NCBI RefSeq assembly: GCF_014863585.1
Contig: NZ_CP062253.1
Coordinates: 1,080,501 to 1,144,500, forward strand
DNA: 64,000 nt
Origin: Pseudomonas gozinkensis
GTDB lineage: Bacteria; Pseudomonadota; Gammaproteobacteria; Pseudomonadales; Pseudomonadaceae
Reading direction: 5' to 3'
Positions 29,593 to 39,915 of this stretch are shown piece by piece (position 1 is the first letter of the stretch; every line of letters starts with the position of its first letter). The notes under the pieces were generated by a model. It did not search any database and was not told the origin of the DNA. It saw only the letters and a program-made list of their open reading frames with translations. The position numbers and the translations under genes are program-made.

Positions 29593-31386
29593 ATGACAAA
29601 AACAACAATGCGCGCCATCTTCACGCCGCAAGCGCTGGCCGCTGCGGTGGCCTTGGGTTGCTGCGCCCAGGCGCACGCGGTCGCTTTCAATATCGGCGAA
29701 ATCGAAGGCACCTTCGATTCGTCGCTGTCGGTCGGTGCGAGCTGGGGCATGCGCGATGCCGACAAGTCGCTGGTCGGTACGGTCAACGGCGGGACCGGCC
29801 AGTCCTCCACCGGTGATGACGGGCGTTTGAACTTCAAGAAGGGCGAGACCTTTTCCAAGATCTTCAAAGGCATCCACGATCTCGAACTGAAGTACGGCGA
29901 TACCGGTGTGTTCGTGCGCGGCAAGTACTGGTACGACTTCGAACTCAAGGACGAAGACCGCGAGTTCAAGCCGATCAGCGACAAGGGCCGCAAGGAGGGC
30001 GCGAAGTCGTCCGGCGCGCAGATTCTCGATGCGTTCGTCTATCACAACTATTCCATCGCCGACCTGCCGGGCACCTTGCGCGCCGGCAAGCAGGTGGTGA
30101 GCTGGGGCGAAAGTACCTTCATCGGCAACTCGATCAACAGCATCAACCCGATAGACGTCTCGGCGTTTCGCCGGCCCGGTGCGGAGATCAAGGAAGGGCT
30201 GATTCCGGTGAACATGCTGTTCGCCTCTCAGGGGCTCACCGATCAACTGACGGTCGAGGGCTTCTATCAACTGGAATGGGATCAGACCGTCCTCGATAAC
30301 TGCGGCACCTTTTTCGGTGTCGATGTGGCGGCGGACGGCTGCAACAACGGCTACACCGTCGGCAGCCCGGCGATCGCCCCGTTGGCGCCGCTGGCGGCAG
30401 CTTTCGGCCAGCCGATCCAGGTGACCCGCGAAGGTGTGATCGTGCCCCGTGGCGGCGACCGCGATGCGCGGGATTCCGGGCAATGGGGCACGGCGTTGCG
30501 CTGGCTCGGCGATGACACCGAGTACGGCCTCTACTTCATGAACTACCACAGCCGCACGCCGACGGTCGGCACCAGCACGGCCGGTTTGTCGACCCTCTCG
30601 GCGTTGCCCGGCATGGTCGCGACGGCCAACCGCCTGGCACCCGGCAGTGGTTCGGGACTGGCGCAAAGCGTGATGCTCGGGCGCGGCCAGTACTACCTCG
30701 AATACCCGGAAGACATCCGCCTGTACGGCGCGAGTTTCTCCACTACGCTGCCGACCGGTACGGCCTGGACCGGCGAGATCAGCTATCGGCCCAACGCGCC
30801 GGTGCAGGTCAACACCAACGACTTGACCCTGGCCCTGCTCAATCCGATTGCCGGCGGTGCCGCGTCGCCGCTGGCCACCTCGCCGGGCGCCGACAACAAG
30901 GGCTACCGGCGCAAGGAAGTGACGCAGATCCAGAGCACGCTGACGCACTTTTTCGATCAGGTATGGGGCGCTCAACGTCTGACGGTGGTGGGCGAAGCGG
31001 CGGTGGTGCGGGTCGGTGGCCTGGAGTCGCGCAGCAAGCTGCGTTACGGCCGTGACTCGGTGTACGGCCAGTACGGTTTCGGCGGTGACACCGACGGTTT
31101 CGTCACCTCCACCTCCTGGGGCTATCGCGCCCGGGCGATCCTCGATTACGCCAACGTGATTGGCGGGATCAACCTCAAGCCCAACCTGTCCTGGTCCCAC
31201 GACGTTGCCGGTTATGGCCCCAACGGTCTGTTCAACGAAGGCGCCAAAGCCGTCAGCGTCGGGGTCGATGCCGACTACCGCAACACCTATACCGCGAGCC
31301 TGAGTTACACCGACTTTTTCGGCGGTGACTACAACACCCTCGAAGACCGTGACTTCGTGGCCCTGAGCTTCGGTGTGAACTTCTGA
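29593..31386 (+). CDS. DUF1302 outer-membrane protein
   Basis: The 597-residue protein has a signal peptide (about 1-30, ending AQAHA) and long beta-strand-rich sequence with a final aromatic strand FVALSFGVNF, as in porin-like barrels. DUF1302 genes are almost always paired with DUF1329 and appear in Pseudomonas loci for hydrophobic substrates; the exact function is unsettled. ATG 29593 follows GGGGAAGAC and begins the signal peptide; the open frame to the left is not family sequence. It is followed after 23 bases by its DUF1329 partner. Confidence 0.9.
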   Translation: MTKTTMRAIFTPQALAAAVALGCCAQAHAVAFNIGEIEGTFDSSLSVGASWGMRDADKSLVGTVNGGTGQSSTGDDGRLNFKKGETFSKIFKGIHDLELKYGDTGVFVRGKYWYDFELKDEDREFKPISDKGRKEGAKSSGAQILDAFVYHNYSIADLPGTLRAGKQVVSWGESTFIGNSINSINPIDVSAFRRPGAEIKEGLIPVNMLFASQGLTDQLTVEGFYQLEWDQTVLDNCGTFFGVDVAADGCNNGYTVGSPAIAPLAPLAAAFGQPIQVTREGVIVPRGGDRDARDSGQWGTALRWLGDDTEYGLYFMNYHSRTPTVGTSTAGLSTLSALPGMVATANRLAPGSGSGLAQSVMLGRGQYYLEYPEDIRLYGASFSTTLPTGTAWTGEISYRPNAPVQVNTNDLTLALLNPIAGGAASPLATSPGADNKGYRRKEVTQIQSTLTHFFDQVWGAQRLTVVGEAAVVRVGGLESRSKLRYGRDSVYGQYGFGGDTDGFVTSTSWGYRARAILDYANVIGGINLKPNLSWSHDVAGYGPNGLFNEGAKAVSVGVDADYRNTYTASLSYTDFFGGDYNTLEDRDFVALSFGVNF

Positions 31387-31409
31387 TCTGCCCGAGAAGG
31401 ATGAATGCA

Positions 31410-32777
31410 ATGCGCAAGATGATTCTGCAATGCGGTGTCCTGGCCCTGAGCCTGTTGGCCGCCAATGTGATCGCGGCGGTGTCGCCGGACGAAGCCAACA
31501 AGCTCGGCACCAGCCTGACGCCGCTGGGGGCCGAGAAGGCCGGCAACGCTGACGGGTCGATTCCGGCCTGGACCGGCGGTATCCCGAAAAATGCCGGTGC
31601 GGTCGATAGCAAGGGCTTCCTGGCTGACCCGTTCGCCAGCGAAAAACCGCTGTTCACCATCACCGCTGCCAACGTCGACAAGTACAAGGACAAGCTGTCC
31701 GACGGCCAGGTGGCGATGTTCAAGCGCTATCCCGAGACTTACAAGATTCCGGTCTACCCGACCCATCGCACCGTGGCCGTGCCACCGGAAATCTACGAGT
31801 CGGCCAAGCGCAGTGCGCTCAACGTCACGACGATCAACGACGGTAACGGTCTGGCCAATTTCACCGGCAATCGCTACTACGCCTTCCCGATTCCAAAGAA
31901 CGGGGTCGAGGTGCTGTGGAACCACATCACCCGCTATCACGGCGGCAACGTCAAACGGATCATCACTCAGGTGACCCCGCAGACCAACGGCAGCTACACG
32001 CCGATCCGCTTCGAAGAGGAGATCGCCGTGCCGCAACTGATGAAGGATCTCGATCCGGAAAAAGCCGCCAACGTGCTGACCTTCTTCAAGCAGTCGGTGA
32101 CTGCGCCGGCGCGCCTGGCAGGTAACGTGCTGCTGGTACACGAGACTCTCGATCAGGTGAAGGAACCGCGTCTGGCGTGGATCTACAACGCCGGCCAGCG
32201 CCGGGTGCGTCGTGCGCCGCAGGTTGCCTATGACGGGCCGGGCACCGCTGCCGACGGTCTGCGCACCTCGGACAACTTCGACATGTTCTCCGGCGCACCG
32301 GATCGTTATGACTGGAAGCTGATCGGCAAGAAGGAAATGTACATTCCATACAACAGCTACAAGCTCGACTCGCCGAGCCTCAAGTACGACGACATCGTCA
32401 AGGCCGGGCACATCAACCAGGACCTGACGCGGTATGAACTGCACCGGGTCTGGGAAGTGGTCGGCACAGTCAAACCGAACGAGCGGCACATCTACGCCAA
32501 GCGCCACATGTACATCGACGAGGACAGCTGGCAAGTGGCGCTGGCCGATCACTACGACGGTCGCGGGCAACTGTGGCGAGTGGCCGAGGGACATGCTCAG
32601 TATTACTACGACCACCAGGCCCAGGCCTACACCCTCGAAGCGCTCTACGACATCATTGCCGGCCGATACATTGCCCTGGGAATGAAGAACGAAGAGAAGC
32701 ACAGCTTTGAATTCGGCTTCGAAGCCAAGGCCGCCGACTACACCCCGGCGGCCCTGCGTTCGGAGGGCGTACGGTAA
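31410..32777 (+). CDS. DUF1329 periplasmic protein
   Basis: The 455-residue exported protein has a signal peptide to about residue 22, then the DUF1329 region starting VSPDEANKLGTSLTPLGAEK and continuing with GGIPKNAG and RRAPQVAYD. The fold is predicted to resemble LolA/LolB-type half-barrels that bind lipids, so it may carry a hydrophobic ligand between membranes with the DUF1302 protein; this is inference. ATG 31410 is better spaced from AAGGA than ATG 31401. Confidence 0.9.
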   Translation: MRKMILQCGVLALSLLAANVIAAVSPDEANKLGTSLTPLGAEKAGNADGSIPAWTGGIPKNAGAVDSKGFLADPFASEKPLFTITAANVDKYKDKLSDGQVAMFKRYPETYKIPVYPTHRTVAVPPEIYESAKRSALNVTTINDGNGLANFTGNRYYAFPIPKNGVEVLWNHITRYHGGNVKRIITQVTPQTNGSYTPIRFEEEIAVPQLMKDLDPEKAANVLTFFKQSVTAPARLAGNVLLVHETLDQVKEPRLAWIYNAGQRRVRRAPQVAYDGPGTAADGLRTSDNFDMFSGAPDRYDWKLIGKKEMYIPYNSYKLDSPSLKYDDIVKAGHINQDLTRYELHRVWEVVGTVKPNERHIYAKRHMYIDEDSWQVALADHYDGRGQLWRVAEGHAQYYYDHQAQAYTLEALYDIIAGRYIALGMKNEEKHSFEFGFEAKAADYTPAALRSEGVR

Positions 32778-32800
32778 GGGTTTCGATACATGGGCAGGAT

Positions 32801-32828
32801 AAAAGGCGACCGCACGGTCGCCTTTTTT
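32801..32828 (+). terminator. Rho-independent terminator after DUF1329 gene
   Basis: The stem AAAAGGCGACCG/CGGTCGCCTTTT with a CA loop is followed by T residues. Confidence 0.93.
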
Positions 32829-32916
32829 ATGGACGCCAATCAGCGTACTGAATACTCGTCAACAAGCAGCGGGGAGAGGGCTAGGGTGAGCGTAGAACGA
32901 TAAAAAGGCGTACCCG

Positions 32917-35472
32917 ATGACCGCCATGACCCACGCTCCGGATCGTCCGGGATTTTTGCCCAGACTCTCCGCTCATCATCTTCCGCGTCCACGGCTGACT
33001 GCATCACTGCTCGACTCTGCGGCAAGGGTTCGGCTGATCTGCGCACCGGCCGGCAGTGGCAAGAGCACGCTGTTTACCGAATGCCTGTTGCAGGCGCCTG
33101 CCGAATGTACGGTGTGCTGGCTGCCGTTGGCGGGCATGTCGATGAGTGTCGAGGTATTTTGCGAGCGGCTGGCGCAGGCTCTGGGGCTGGTGGCTGTGGA
33201 TGAGTCGTCGCTGATGCATGAGCTGACGCGCTGGTCCTCGCCCGTCTGGCTGTTTATCGACGATTACTGTCGTATCGAGGAGCCCGCGCTGGATGCTCTG
33301 ATCGATCGCATGCTGGCGCTCGCCAGTCCCGCCGTCACCTGGTGGATCGGTACGCGCCGACGTCCGCGCTGCAACTGGCCGCGCCTGCTGCTCGATGACG
33401 CCTTGTACGAATGCGAAAGCGCGGCGCTGGCGTTGAGTCGCGGCGAGATCGCACAACTGTTGCGTCATCTGCCGCCAGCCCAGGCCGATGACGTGGCCGG
33501 GCGGATCCTCCAGCGCAGCGGTGGGTGGTGCGCCGGGGTGCGGATACTGTTGATGCAAAAATGCGACTGGTCGCAAAAGACCTTGCCGCAGCAACGCATG
33601 GACACTTTGCTGGAATATCTGCAACACGAGATGTTCAGTGGATTGAGCCCGGAGCTGGCCGAGGTCTGGCGCGTGCTGGCGCATTTGCCGCGGTTCAACG
33701 CCAGCCTGTGCGATCACCTGTTCGGTGCAGGCGAAGGCGCACAGTGGATGCGTACTTTGCAAACGCTCGGGTGTTTTATCGAGCCTTGGCAAGGGGCGCC
33801 GGACTGGTTGCAAGTGTGCGCTCCGCTGTCGCGTCTTATGCGCGAAGAACCCTGGTCTGCCGGACGTTCCTGGCATCGTCGGGCCTGCCAGTGGTTTGCT
33901 GCCGGGCAGCATTGGAAATGCGCCTTCGAACAGGCGTTGCTGGCCGAAGAGTACGAGGTCGCGGTGAGCCTGCTGCAACACTTCAGTTTCGAGCATTTGT
34001 TCGAGGAGCAGACGGTCGTGCTGTTGTTGCGTCTGTACGAGCAACGCGGCGAGGAACTGCTTCTGGGTTCGGCACAACTGGTCGGGCTGATCACGGCGGC
34101 GCTGCTGTTCTCCGGTCGCTTTGCCCAGGCGGCGGACTGCATCGGACAACTGGCGCGTTTTTTACCGCCTCCGTCGGCGGGTCAGCAACGGCAACTGATC
34201 GCCCGCTGGCAGGCTCAGCAAGGCTGGCTGTTGCACCTGCAAGGACGGATGGAGGAGGCGCGCGAGCATTTCGAGCAAGCCTTGAACGATCTGTCACCGC
34301 AAGCCTGGACGGCACGCCTGCTGTGTCTGTCGGGCCGCACTCAGCAGGCGTTGCTGTGCGGTGATCTGGAGTTGGCTCACTCGATCAATCGTGAAGCTCT
34401 GTGTCTGGCCCGGGCTGAGGGGTCATTGTTGTTCGAAGCGTTGCTGGAACTTGATCATGCCCAACTGCTGGAGCAGCGTGGTGGGGCTGCCCGAGCCGAA
34501 GAGTTGCTGGCCAATCTTTGCGAAATGCTCTGCTCGTCCGTCGAGCGACCGACGCCGCTGCTGGGGCGCATCGCCCTGCGTCGCGGGCGGCTGGCGCTGA
34601 GCATGGGACAGCAGGATCGGGCAGCCGGGTTCTTTCAACAAGGGCTCGACGACTGTCTGCGCAGCTTTGACAAGCGCGTGCTTTACGGCTTTCTCGGTCG
34701 GGCGCAACTGGCCGCCGATCAGGGGGATTACTCGCAGGCGTTCATGCACCTGCGCGATGCCGAACGGCTGATGCAGCAGCGACAGATTCCGGACACGGTT
34801 TATCGCGGGGCCTTGTTGCACGCCAGCAGTGAATTCTGGCTGCAACAAGGGCGGCCGGAACTGGCTCGCGAGGCGCTGAGTCGCGTACTCCGGCACTATC
34901 GCGGTCCCCACGCGCGACAGGCACCGCCGGCAACGCTGGAGCTGATCCCACGCATCGAGTGTTTGCTGATTCTGGCCGAAATCCGCTTGCGGCAGGCGCA
35001 ACGGCCTCTGGTTCGGTTGCTTGCATTGCTGGAGTCGGCGCAGTCTCGCGGGATGGTCAGGCTGGAGGCCGAGTTGCTGATGACGCTGACCGAAGCGGCG
35101 TTGATCCTTGGAGAGCCGGACCAGGCCAGAAAGTGCTTCGAACAGGGCATTCAGATCATTCAACGCTGCAACCTGCAGCAACAGTTGACCGGGCTGTATG
35201 GTCGGTGCACGGAGATTCCCTTGCACTGGCGCGTCGCTGGAACGGCGGCGGAGCGGGCGGGCGAACAATGCATGTCGGTCAATCCCCTCAGTCAGCGAGA
35301 ACTTAAAGTTCTGGAGCTGATTGCCTTTGGCGATTCCAATCAGCAAATTGCCGAGAAGTTGTTCATCTCATTGCATACAGTAAAAACTCATGTTCGACGC
35401 ATACATGGAAAGCTGGGGGTTGAACGCCGGACTCAGGCAGTTGCGAAGGCAAAGTTGCTGAGTTTATGTTGA
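32917..35472 (+). CDS. LuxR-family regulator, MalT/LAL type
   Basis: The 851-residue large ATP-binding LuxR regulator has Walker A APAGSGKS at 43-50, a Walker B-like VWLFIDDY near 108-115, a TPR-like helical middle (about 370-720) and a C-terminal LuxR helix-turn-helix (LSQRELKVLELIAFGDSNQQ, then TVKTHVRRIHGKLGV). Such proteins respond to an inducer bound to the TPR region. It directly follows the DUF1302/DUF1329 pair and, as in other Pseudomonas, is likely to control it. The toxin-like gene downstream could be a second target. Confidence 0.92.
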   Translation: MTAMTHAPDRPGFLPRLSAHHLPRPRLTASLLDSAARVRLICAPAGSGKSTLFTECLLQAPAECTVCWLPLAGMSMSVEVFCERLAQALGLVAVDESSLMHELTRWSSPVWLFIDDYCRIEEPALDALIDRMLALASPAVTWWIGTRRRPRCNWPRLLLDDALYECESAALALSRGEIAQLLRHLPPAQADDVAGRILQRSGGWCAGVRILLMQKCDWSQKTLPQQRMDTLLEYLQHEMFSGLSPELAEVWRVLAHLPRFNASLCDHLFGAGEGAQWMRTLQTLGCFIEPWQGAPDWLQVCAPLSRLMREEPWSAGRSWHRRACQWFAAGQHWKCAFEQALLAEEYEVAVSLLQHFSFEHLFEEQTVVLLLRLYEQRGEELLLGSAQLVGLITAALLFSGRFAQAADCIGQLARFLPPPSAGQQRQLIARWQAQQGWLLHLQGRMEEAREHFEQALNDLSPQAWTARLLCLSGRTQQALLCGDLELAHSINREALCLARAEGSLLFEALLELDHAQLLEQRGGAARAEELLANLCEMLCSSVERPTPLLGRIALRRGRLALSMGQQDRAAGFFQQGLDDCLRSFDKRVLYGFLGRAQLAADQGDYSQAFMHLRDAERLMQQRQIPDTVYRGALLHASSEFWLQQGRPELAREALSRVLRHYRGPHARQAPPATLELIPRIECLLILAEIRLRQAQRPLVRLLALLESAQSRGMVRLEAELLMTLTEAALILGEPDQARKCFEQGIQIIQRCNLQQQLTGLYGRCTEIPLHWRVAGTAAERAGEQCMSVNPLSQRELKVLELIAFGDSNQQIAEKLFISLHTVKTHVRRIHGKLGVERRTQAVAKAKLLSLC

Positions 35473-35613
35473 ATCGTTCAAGTCTGGATATTGCTGTTTG
35501 TATATATTGAAATAGGTGGGGCCTTTCGATTTTTAATCGGGTAAGTACTCTGGGCACTTGTTGTGGAAGTGGCATCAAGTTGCTTTCGATTCAATAAAAA
35601 CAGAGTGTGTCCG

Positions 35614-38600
35614 ATGAGTGTGATATCCAAGAGTTCAATGGTTGAAGCGGTGCTGAAAAACCCTGATGGGCGACTGGCACTGGATGAAGCAAGGCGTGCA
35701 GGAGATGAATTGAGGATGTTGCTGGAGCGTTCTCCTTCCTTGAGAGACGTTGTACGTATCAATCTCTCTGAACGGTTCGTGCGGCTGGGCAGGTTTTTTG
35801 ATGTGGAGAGTCTTTATATTGCGGCAGGTGATATTAAGGATGATATCCATAACAGACCTTCTGGTTCGATACTCGACGTGTTCATGCAGTGTCTGGAGCG
35901 TGGATTTTATCCGGCCTATATTCAGGGAAGTGATTTTGTCTATTCCGGGCCGCAGACGGTAGATGCACGATCGAGAATCGAATCCATCAGGATTACGGAA
36001 GTTGAGGCTGTTCTGCTTCAGGCTTTGCAACAGGTGGCAAGTTATCAGGCGAGTGCACTTCGACAATACTGGAGCAGTCCGGCCCACAGCGAATCCGAAG
36101 AGTCGACATCTCACAAGCAATTGCTGGAAACGGCTTTCGCTGAAGCCTTGCGGGCCGAGTTGGCCCTGACGGAAGTAGCCGGTTCGCTCAAGAGCTACCA
36201 GGCGCTGCGCGCCGCCGAGTTACTGCAGGCCCGGTCACCCGGTGGATTCAAGATCAGTCTCCGCTCGGCGTCCGGACTGACGCGGGATCTGGTATCTGGC
36301 TTCGTCATGTCCTATTCCTCCATCGCTACTTCCCGGATCAAGCTGTCCGGCGACGCTTATGGCTGGTTCCTTTATACGCCGGACAACGGTTTTGAATATT
36401 ACTCAAGCAGTTCCGATATGCATGCAGGATTGTGCAGCCGATTGGCAGTTGCACCTGATGCGATTACGTATCCTGCATTGTCGGTAAGCGTGTTCTCGCA
36501 CTGTGTGGACAGTCGGCTCAAGGATCAGGAGGCTCAGTTTGCTGCGCGGATCAGATCCAGTGAGCAACGCGCAGAGGGATTTGTCCGCGAACTGGAAAAC
36601 ATTCAACAGGTTCATGCGATGCATGCCGATCTGTACCAGCGGATCAGGGCATTGCAAACGCTGGTCAAGCGCCAGGAGTGGCCAGACTGGTTGAAATCGG
36701 CCAGTGCAACAGTCCGAAATACCTACGAAACCCTCGAGGCTTCGAAGGAAGGGTATGAGCTCGAGTATGTCCGGGTGTTCGATACGCTGTTCTCGCTGCG
36801 TGATTTCACCGTGGACCGCTTCGGCGCCTGGTGTGAGAGCACATTGGGCATGCGCCTGGATCCGGATGCGATCAACGTCCACAGCCTGTACCGGATCAAC
36901 GTCGGTGGTCGCACGATCGAGCAGGAGGATACTCGCACGTTGACCGAGTTCATCGTCATCGGCCTGCATGATGCCGCCAACCGCGCGACCTTGCGTATCG
37001 AAGGTGCTCCGGCTGACAGCGGGCTGACCGTCACCAGACTGGAGGGCTGGTTGGCCAACCGGGATCTGCGTGTGGAGTTCAGCAGATCCCTGCCTCACGA
37101 TACTCCGCAAGCGTTTCGCGAGGCCTGGTACAACTATCTGCACAGTCAGGCGGAGTTCGCACTCTACGTCGCCCGACATTCTGCCCGTTTCAGTGAAGCT
37201 GACGTTGAATTGATCAAGCGCACTTTGCAGGGTGATCCTTCCGTGGAAATTCGCGGAGTGAAACTGAAGTACCGGCCATCGATCTTGCAGAACGTGCTGC
37301 TGTTCATGCCGCGCACAACCAAGACCCGTTATGCGTTGATCAAGATGCCTCACGGCCAGTTCGAATGGGTGAAGTTTGCCGACATCTTCCAGTTCAATCG
37401 CTGGCTGGAGTCCATGTTGTCCGATAACCGTGCCTATGCCGAATCGTTGATCTCGCCTGACGAACTGCTGGCTGCCGGCCAGTTGATGGGGGGCGGGGAT
37501 ACACCGCTGCACTACCTGTATGAACTGGATCCGGTGCCTGGACTCATTGGACTCAATACCGGTGAGCCGTTATTCAGTCATGGCGAAGTGGCGTATGCGA
37601 GTGAGGCCGCCCGGGTTCGTGCGTTGGCGCCGGCTGCCTACGCCTATGCCGGTGCGCAGGCGCGGCAAAGTTATGCCCGCCTCAGTACTGAACTCAGGGC
37701 ATTGTCGATGGTGGATTCCCGGGAAAACGGCTATCCGACTTTCGAACAGTTTTCCCGTGATCTGATCAAGCAGCGGATTGAAGAGGTACTGCTTTCGCGA
37801 GGTCAGAGGGTCCAGGTCGATCCTGACAAAATCATGATCCAGACCGACGATTTTCATCTGGATCTGACCACCGTCCTGATCGAAGGACGCCACTTTGAAG
37901 TACCTGCGACGCCCGGCCGGTCGATTGATGACAACCCCAGGTTCTATGTGACCGGTGTTCATCCTTCGATTGAAAAACTGGACATAAGGGATCTTTCCAG
38001 TTGGTCGAAAACCTTGCGTCCCGGCGACCATTACACCCGGTTTCTGCAAAGTGAGTACCTGGATCGCAAGCATCCGGGCTATGAGTTCAAGCGAGCTGTG
38101 CATGCCAGGAAGATTCGCTGCGAGATGCACTACGACACCTGTCATCAGCATTACTCCGGTCAACTTTCACTGGAAGTTTTCAGGGGGATTCAACGGCTGC
38201 TCGACAACCTGGAGGAGACTGCAGGCAATGAGGGTTCTCCGTTTCCATCGAATAATGCAGAAGGGATTTACAAGTTCCGCTTGCCGGGCCGGCGAATCGT
38301 GGAAGGCGTCTATATTTTCCGGATCTCGATTTACGGGAAGTTCCATGACTACCTTTACACGCCCAATGCTCCGGACAGTGTGGCTATTCGCTCGGTTGAC
38401 GAGTTTGTCGGCTCCATTCGTTTGCGCTTCGGGCCATTGCGTGAGTACTACGCGGCACGGGTGAAGATCGAAGACTGGAAGGTTGTGAATGATTACTTCG
38501 ACACTCTGGTCGCTACGGTCAACGCCGTCGAGCCACCTCAGCCGGAGGGCGCGATGCGGTTGTCGGGCCTGAACATGCTCCATGATGACCGGATCTATCG

Positions 38601-39045
38601 CGTTCTCAGCGACATCGACGCGCAAACCACGAGTCTGAATGAGGTCATTGCCGGCCTGGTGTACGACAACGTGATTTTTGCCGCCAATCTCATCAGTCTT
38701 GTGATTCCCCCGGTCGGCGTAGTTGTGACGGCCGTGGAAGTGTTCAAGAGTCTTTACGACGGTGCCAGCGCTTATGAGCTGGGTGATTACCAGTCGGCCC
38801 TTGGACATGGAAAATCCGCACTGGTCGGACTGGTGAGCCTTGGAAAGGCCGCCGCTGCCGGCAAGCCGGTCAAGGTCACGCCTGCGCAAAAGACCTTGTT
38901 TGATCTGGGCAAGGATGCCAGGACTGTGGTGGGCTGGATGTCCCAGGCCACGGGCCAGAAGATGGGAGAAAAGCGCCTGATCGAGATCATCGAGCAAATG
39001 ATGCAGGATCATCAAAGTCGCAGGAGTCAGACCACCGTACGCTGA
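35614..39045 (+). CDS. Large dermonecrotic-toxin-like protein (DUF6543 family)
   Basis: The 1143-residue protein of a Pseudomonas family annotated as dermonecrotic toxin or DUF6543 proteins lacks a signal peptide. The helical N-terminal part (1-340) leads to the family segment PDWLKSASATVRNTYETL (about 355-372) with LRDFTVDRFGAWCESTLGM and LDPDAINVH after it. A charged middle region follows. Near the C-terminus (about 1015-1065) is a hydrophobic pair around NLISLVIPPVGVVVTAVEVF, then a YELGDYQSALGHGKSALVG repeat-like helix, similar to pore or translocation segments. No recognised catalytic head was seen. G+C is lower than neighbours (27 of 60 bases at 35761-35820). Toxin activity is inference. 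Confidence 0.75.
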   Translation: MSVISKSSMVEAVLKNPDGRLALDEARRAGDELRMLLERSPSLRDVVRINLSERFVRLGRFFDVESLYIAAGDIKDDIHNRPSGSILDVFMQCLERGFYPAYIQGSDFVYSGPQTVDARSRIESIRITEVEAVLLQALQQVASYQASALRQYWSSPAHSESEESTSHKQLLETAFAEALRAELALTEVAGSLKSYQALRAAELLQARSPGGFKISLRSASGLTRDLVSGFVMSYSSIATSRIKLSGDAYGWFLYTPDNGFEYYSSSSDMHAGLCSRLAVAPDAITYPALSVSVFSHCVDSRLKDQEAQFAARIRSSEQRAEGFVRELENIQQVHAMHADLYQRIRALQTLVKRQEWPDWLKSASATVRNTYETLEASKEGYELEYVRVFDTLFSLRDFTVDRFGAWCESTLGMRLDPDAINVHSLYRINVGGRTIEQEDTRTLTEFIVIGLHDAANRATLRIEGAPADSGLTVTRLEGWLANRDLRVEFSRSLPHDTPQAFREAWYNYLHSQAEFALYVARHSARFSEADVELIKRTLQGDPSVEIRGVKLKYRPSILQNVLLFMPRTTKTRYALIKMPHGQFEWVKFADIFQFNRWLESMLSDNRAYAESLISPDELLAAGQLMGGGDTPLHYLYELDPVPGLIGLNTGEPLFSHGEVAYASEAARVRALAPAAYAYAGAQARQSYARLSTELRALSMVDSRENGYPTFEQFSRDLIKQRIEEVLLSRGQRVQVDPDKIMIQTDDFHLDLTTVLIEGRHFEVPATPGRSIDDNPRFYVTGVHPSIEKLDIRDLSSWSKTLRPGDHYTRFLQSEYLDRKHPGYEFKRAVHARKIRCEMHYDTCHQHYSGQLSLEVFRGIQRLLDNLEETAGNEGSPFPSNNAEGIYKFRLPGRRIVEGVYIFRISIYGKFHDYLYTPNAPDSVAIRSVDEFVGSIRLRFGPLREYYAARVKIEDWKVVNDYFDTLVATVNAVEPPQPEGAMRLSGLNMLHDDRIYRVLSDIDAQTTSLNEVIAGLVYDNVIFAANLISLVIPPVGVVVTAVEVFKSLYDGASAYELGDYQSALGHGKSALVGLVSLGKAAAAGKPVKVTPAQKTLFDLGKDARTVVGWMSQATGQKMGEKRLIEIIEQMMQDHQSRRSQTTVR

Positions 39046-39069
39046 TGCCCGGATTCGGCCGCGAGCGTT

Positions 39070-39855
39070 TCAGGCTTGCGGCTCATGCCCCATCCGCCAA
39101 CTCACGGCCCGCGTCGCCGCCAGCAACCGCTGCGCCGCCGGGCCGTTTTCGTCTGCGTGGAACAACGAGGTCGGGCCGACGATGGTCAACACCGCAGCGA
39201 TCTGACCGAGGGCGTTGAACACCGGTGCCGACAGGGCATCGACACCGGGCATCAGCAAGCCATGCACATGATGCAGACCGCGTTCGCGGATCTGTTCGCA
39301 CAACGCCGCATAGGCTTTTTCGTCCGCCAGCGGATGGCCGCCGCTGGCGATTTCCTGTTCGCGCAATTCGTCGGTTTCCCGATGCGGCAGGTAAGTGCTG
39401 AACACCAGACCGGTGGAGGAACTGAGCAGCGGCAACACAGAGCCCAGTTGCGTCACCACCGTCACCGCGCGCACCGCCGGCTCGATGTGCACCACGGTCG
39501 CGCCCTGATTGCCCCAGACCGCCAAAAAGCAGGTTTCGTTGAGTTCGTCGCGCAACTCGGCCAGCGGCAGGGCGGCGACTTTCAGCACGTCCATACTGTT
39601 GAGTGCGGCCAGGCCCACGCGCAGCGCTTCACGGCCGAGGCCGTAGTGGTTGGTGGCAGTGTTCTGTTCGGCGAAACCACTGGCGATCAATGCCTGCAGA
39701 TAGCGGTGAACCTTGCTCGCCGGCATCTGCACATGTTCGGCCAGACGCGACAGCGAAGTGGACGGCGACAACTCGGCCAGGGCCTTGAGGATGTCGGTGC
39801 CGACTTCGGCGGAGCGGACTTTCTGTTTGCCGTTGCTGTCGCTGGTTTTTTCCAT
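39070..39855 (-). CDS. hmgR: IclR-family repressor of homogentisate genes
   Basis: The 261-residue IclR regulator has an N-terminal winged helix (about 15-75: LSRLAEHVQMPASKVHRYLQ) and a C-terminal effector-binding domain. It is divergent from hmgA-fahA-maiA. In P. putida HmgR represses these genes until homogentisate binds. Its likely operator is the palindrome at 39916-39934. Confidence 0.94.
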   Translation of the reverse strand: MEKTSDSNGKQKVRSAEVGTDILKALAELSPSTSLSRLAEHVQMPASKVHRYLQALIASGFAEQNTATNHYGLGREALRVGLAALNSMDVLKVAALPLAELRDELNETCFLAVWGNQGATVVHIEPAVRAVTVVTQLGSVLPLLSSSTGLVFSTYLPHRETDELREQEIASGGHPLADEKAYAALCEQIRERGLHHVHGLLMPGVDALSAPVFNALGQIAAVLTIVGPTSLFHADENGPAAQRLLAATRAVSWRMGHEPQA

Positions 39856-39915
39856 GGTGCTGCCGTGTCCCGGAACGAATGGGCGTCTTTATAGCTTGAC
39901 GCTGGATAGCGAGCA

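Noticed and set aside
29533..31410. Minus-strand open frame of 625 codons opposite the DUF1302 gene
   Set aside because: Shadow frame; the plus strand has the signal peptide, ribosome site and family match.
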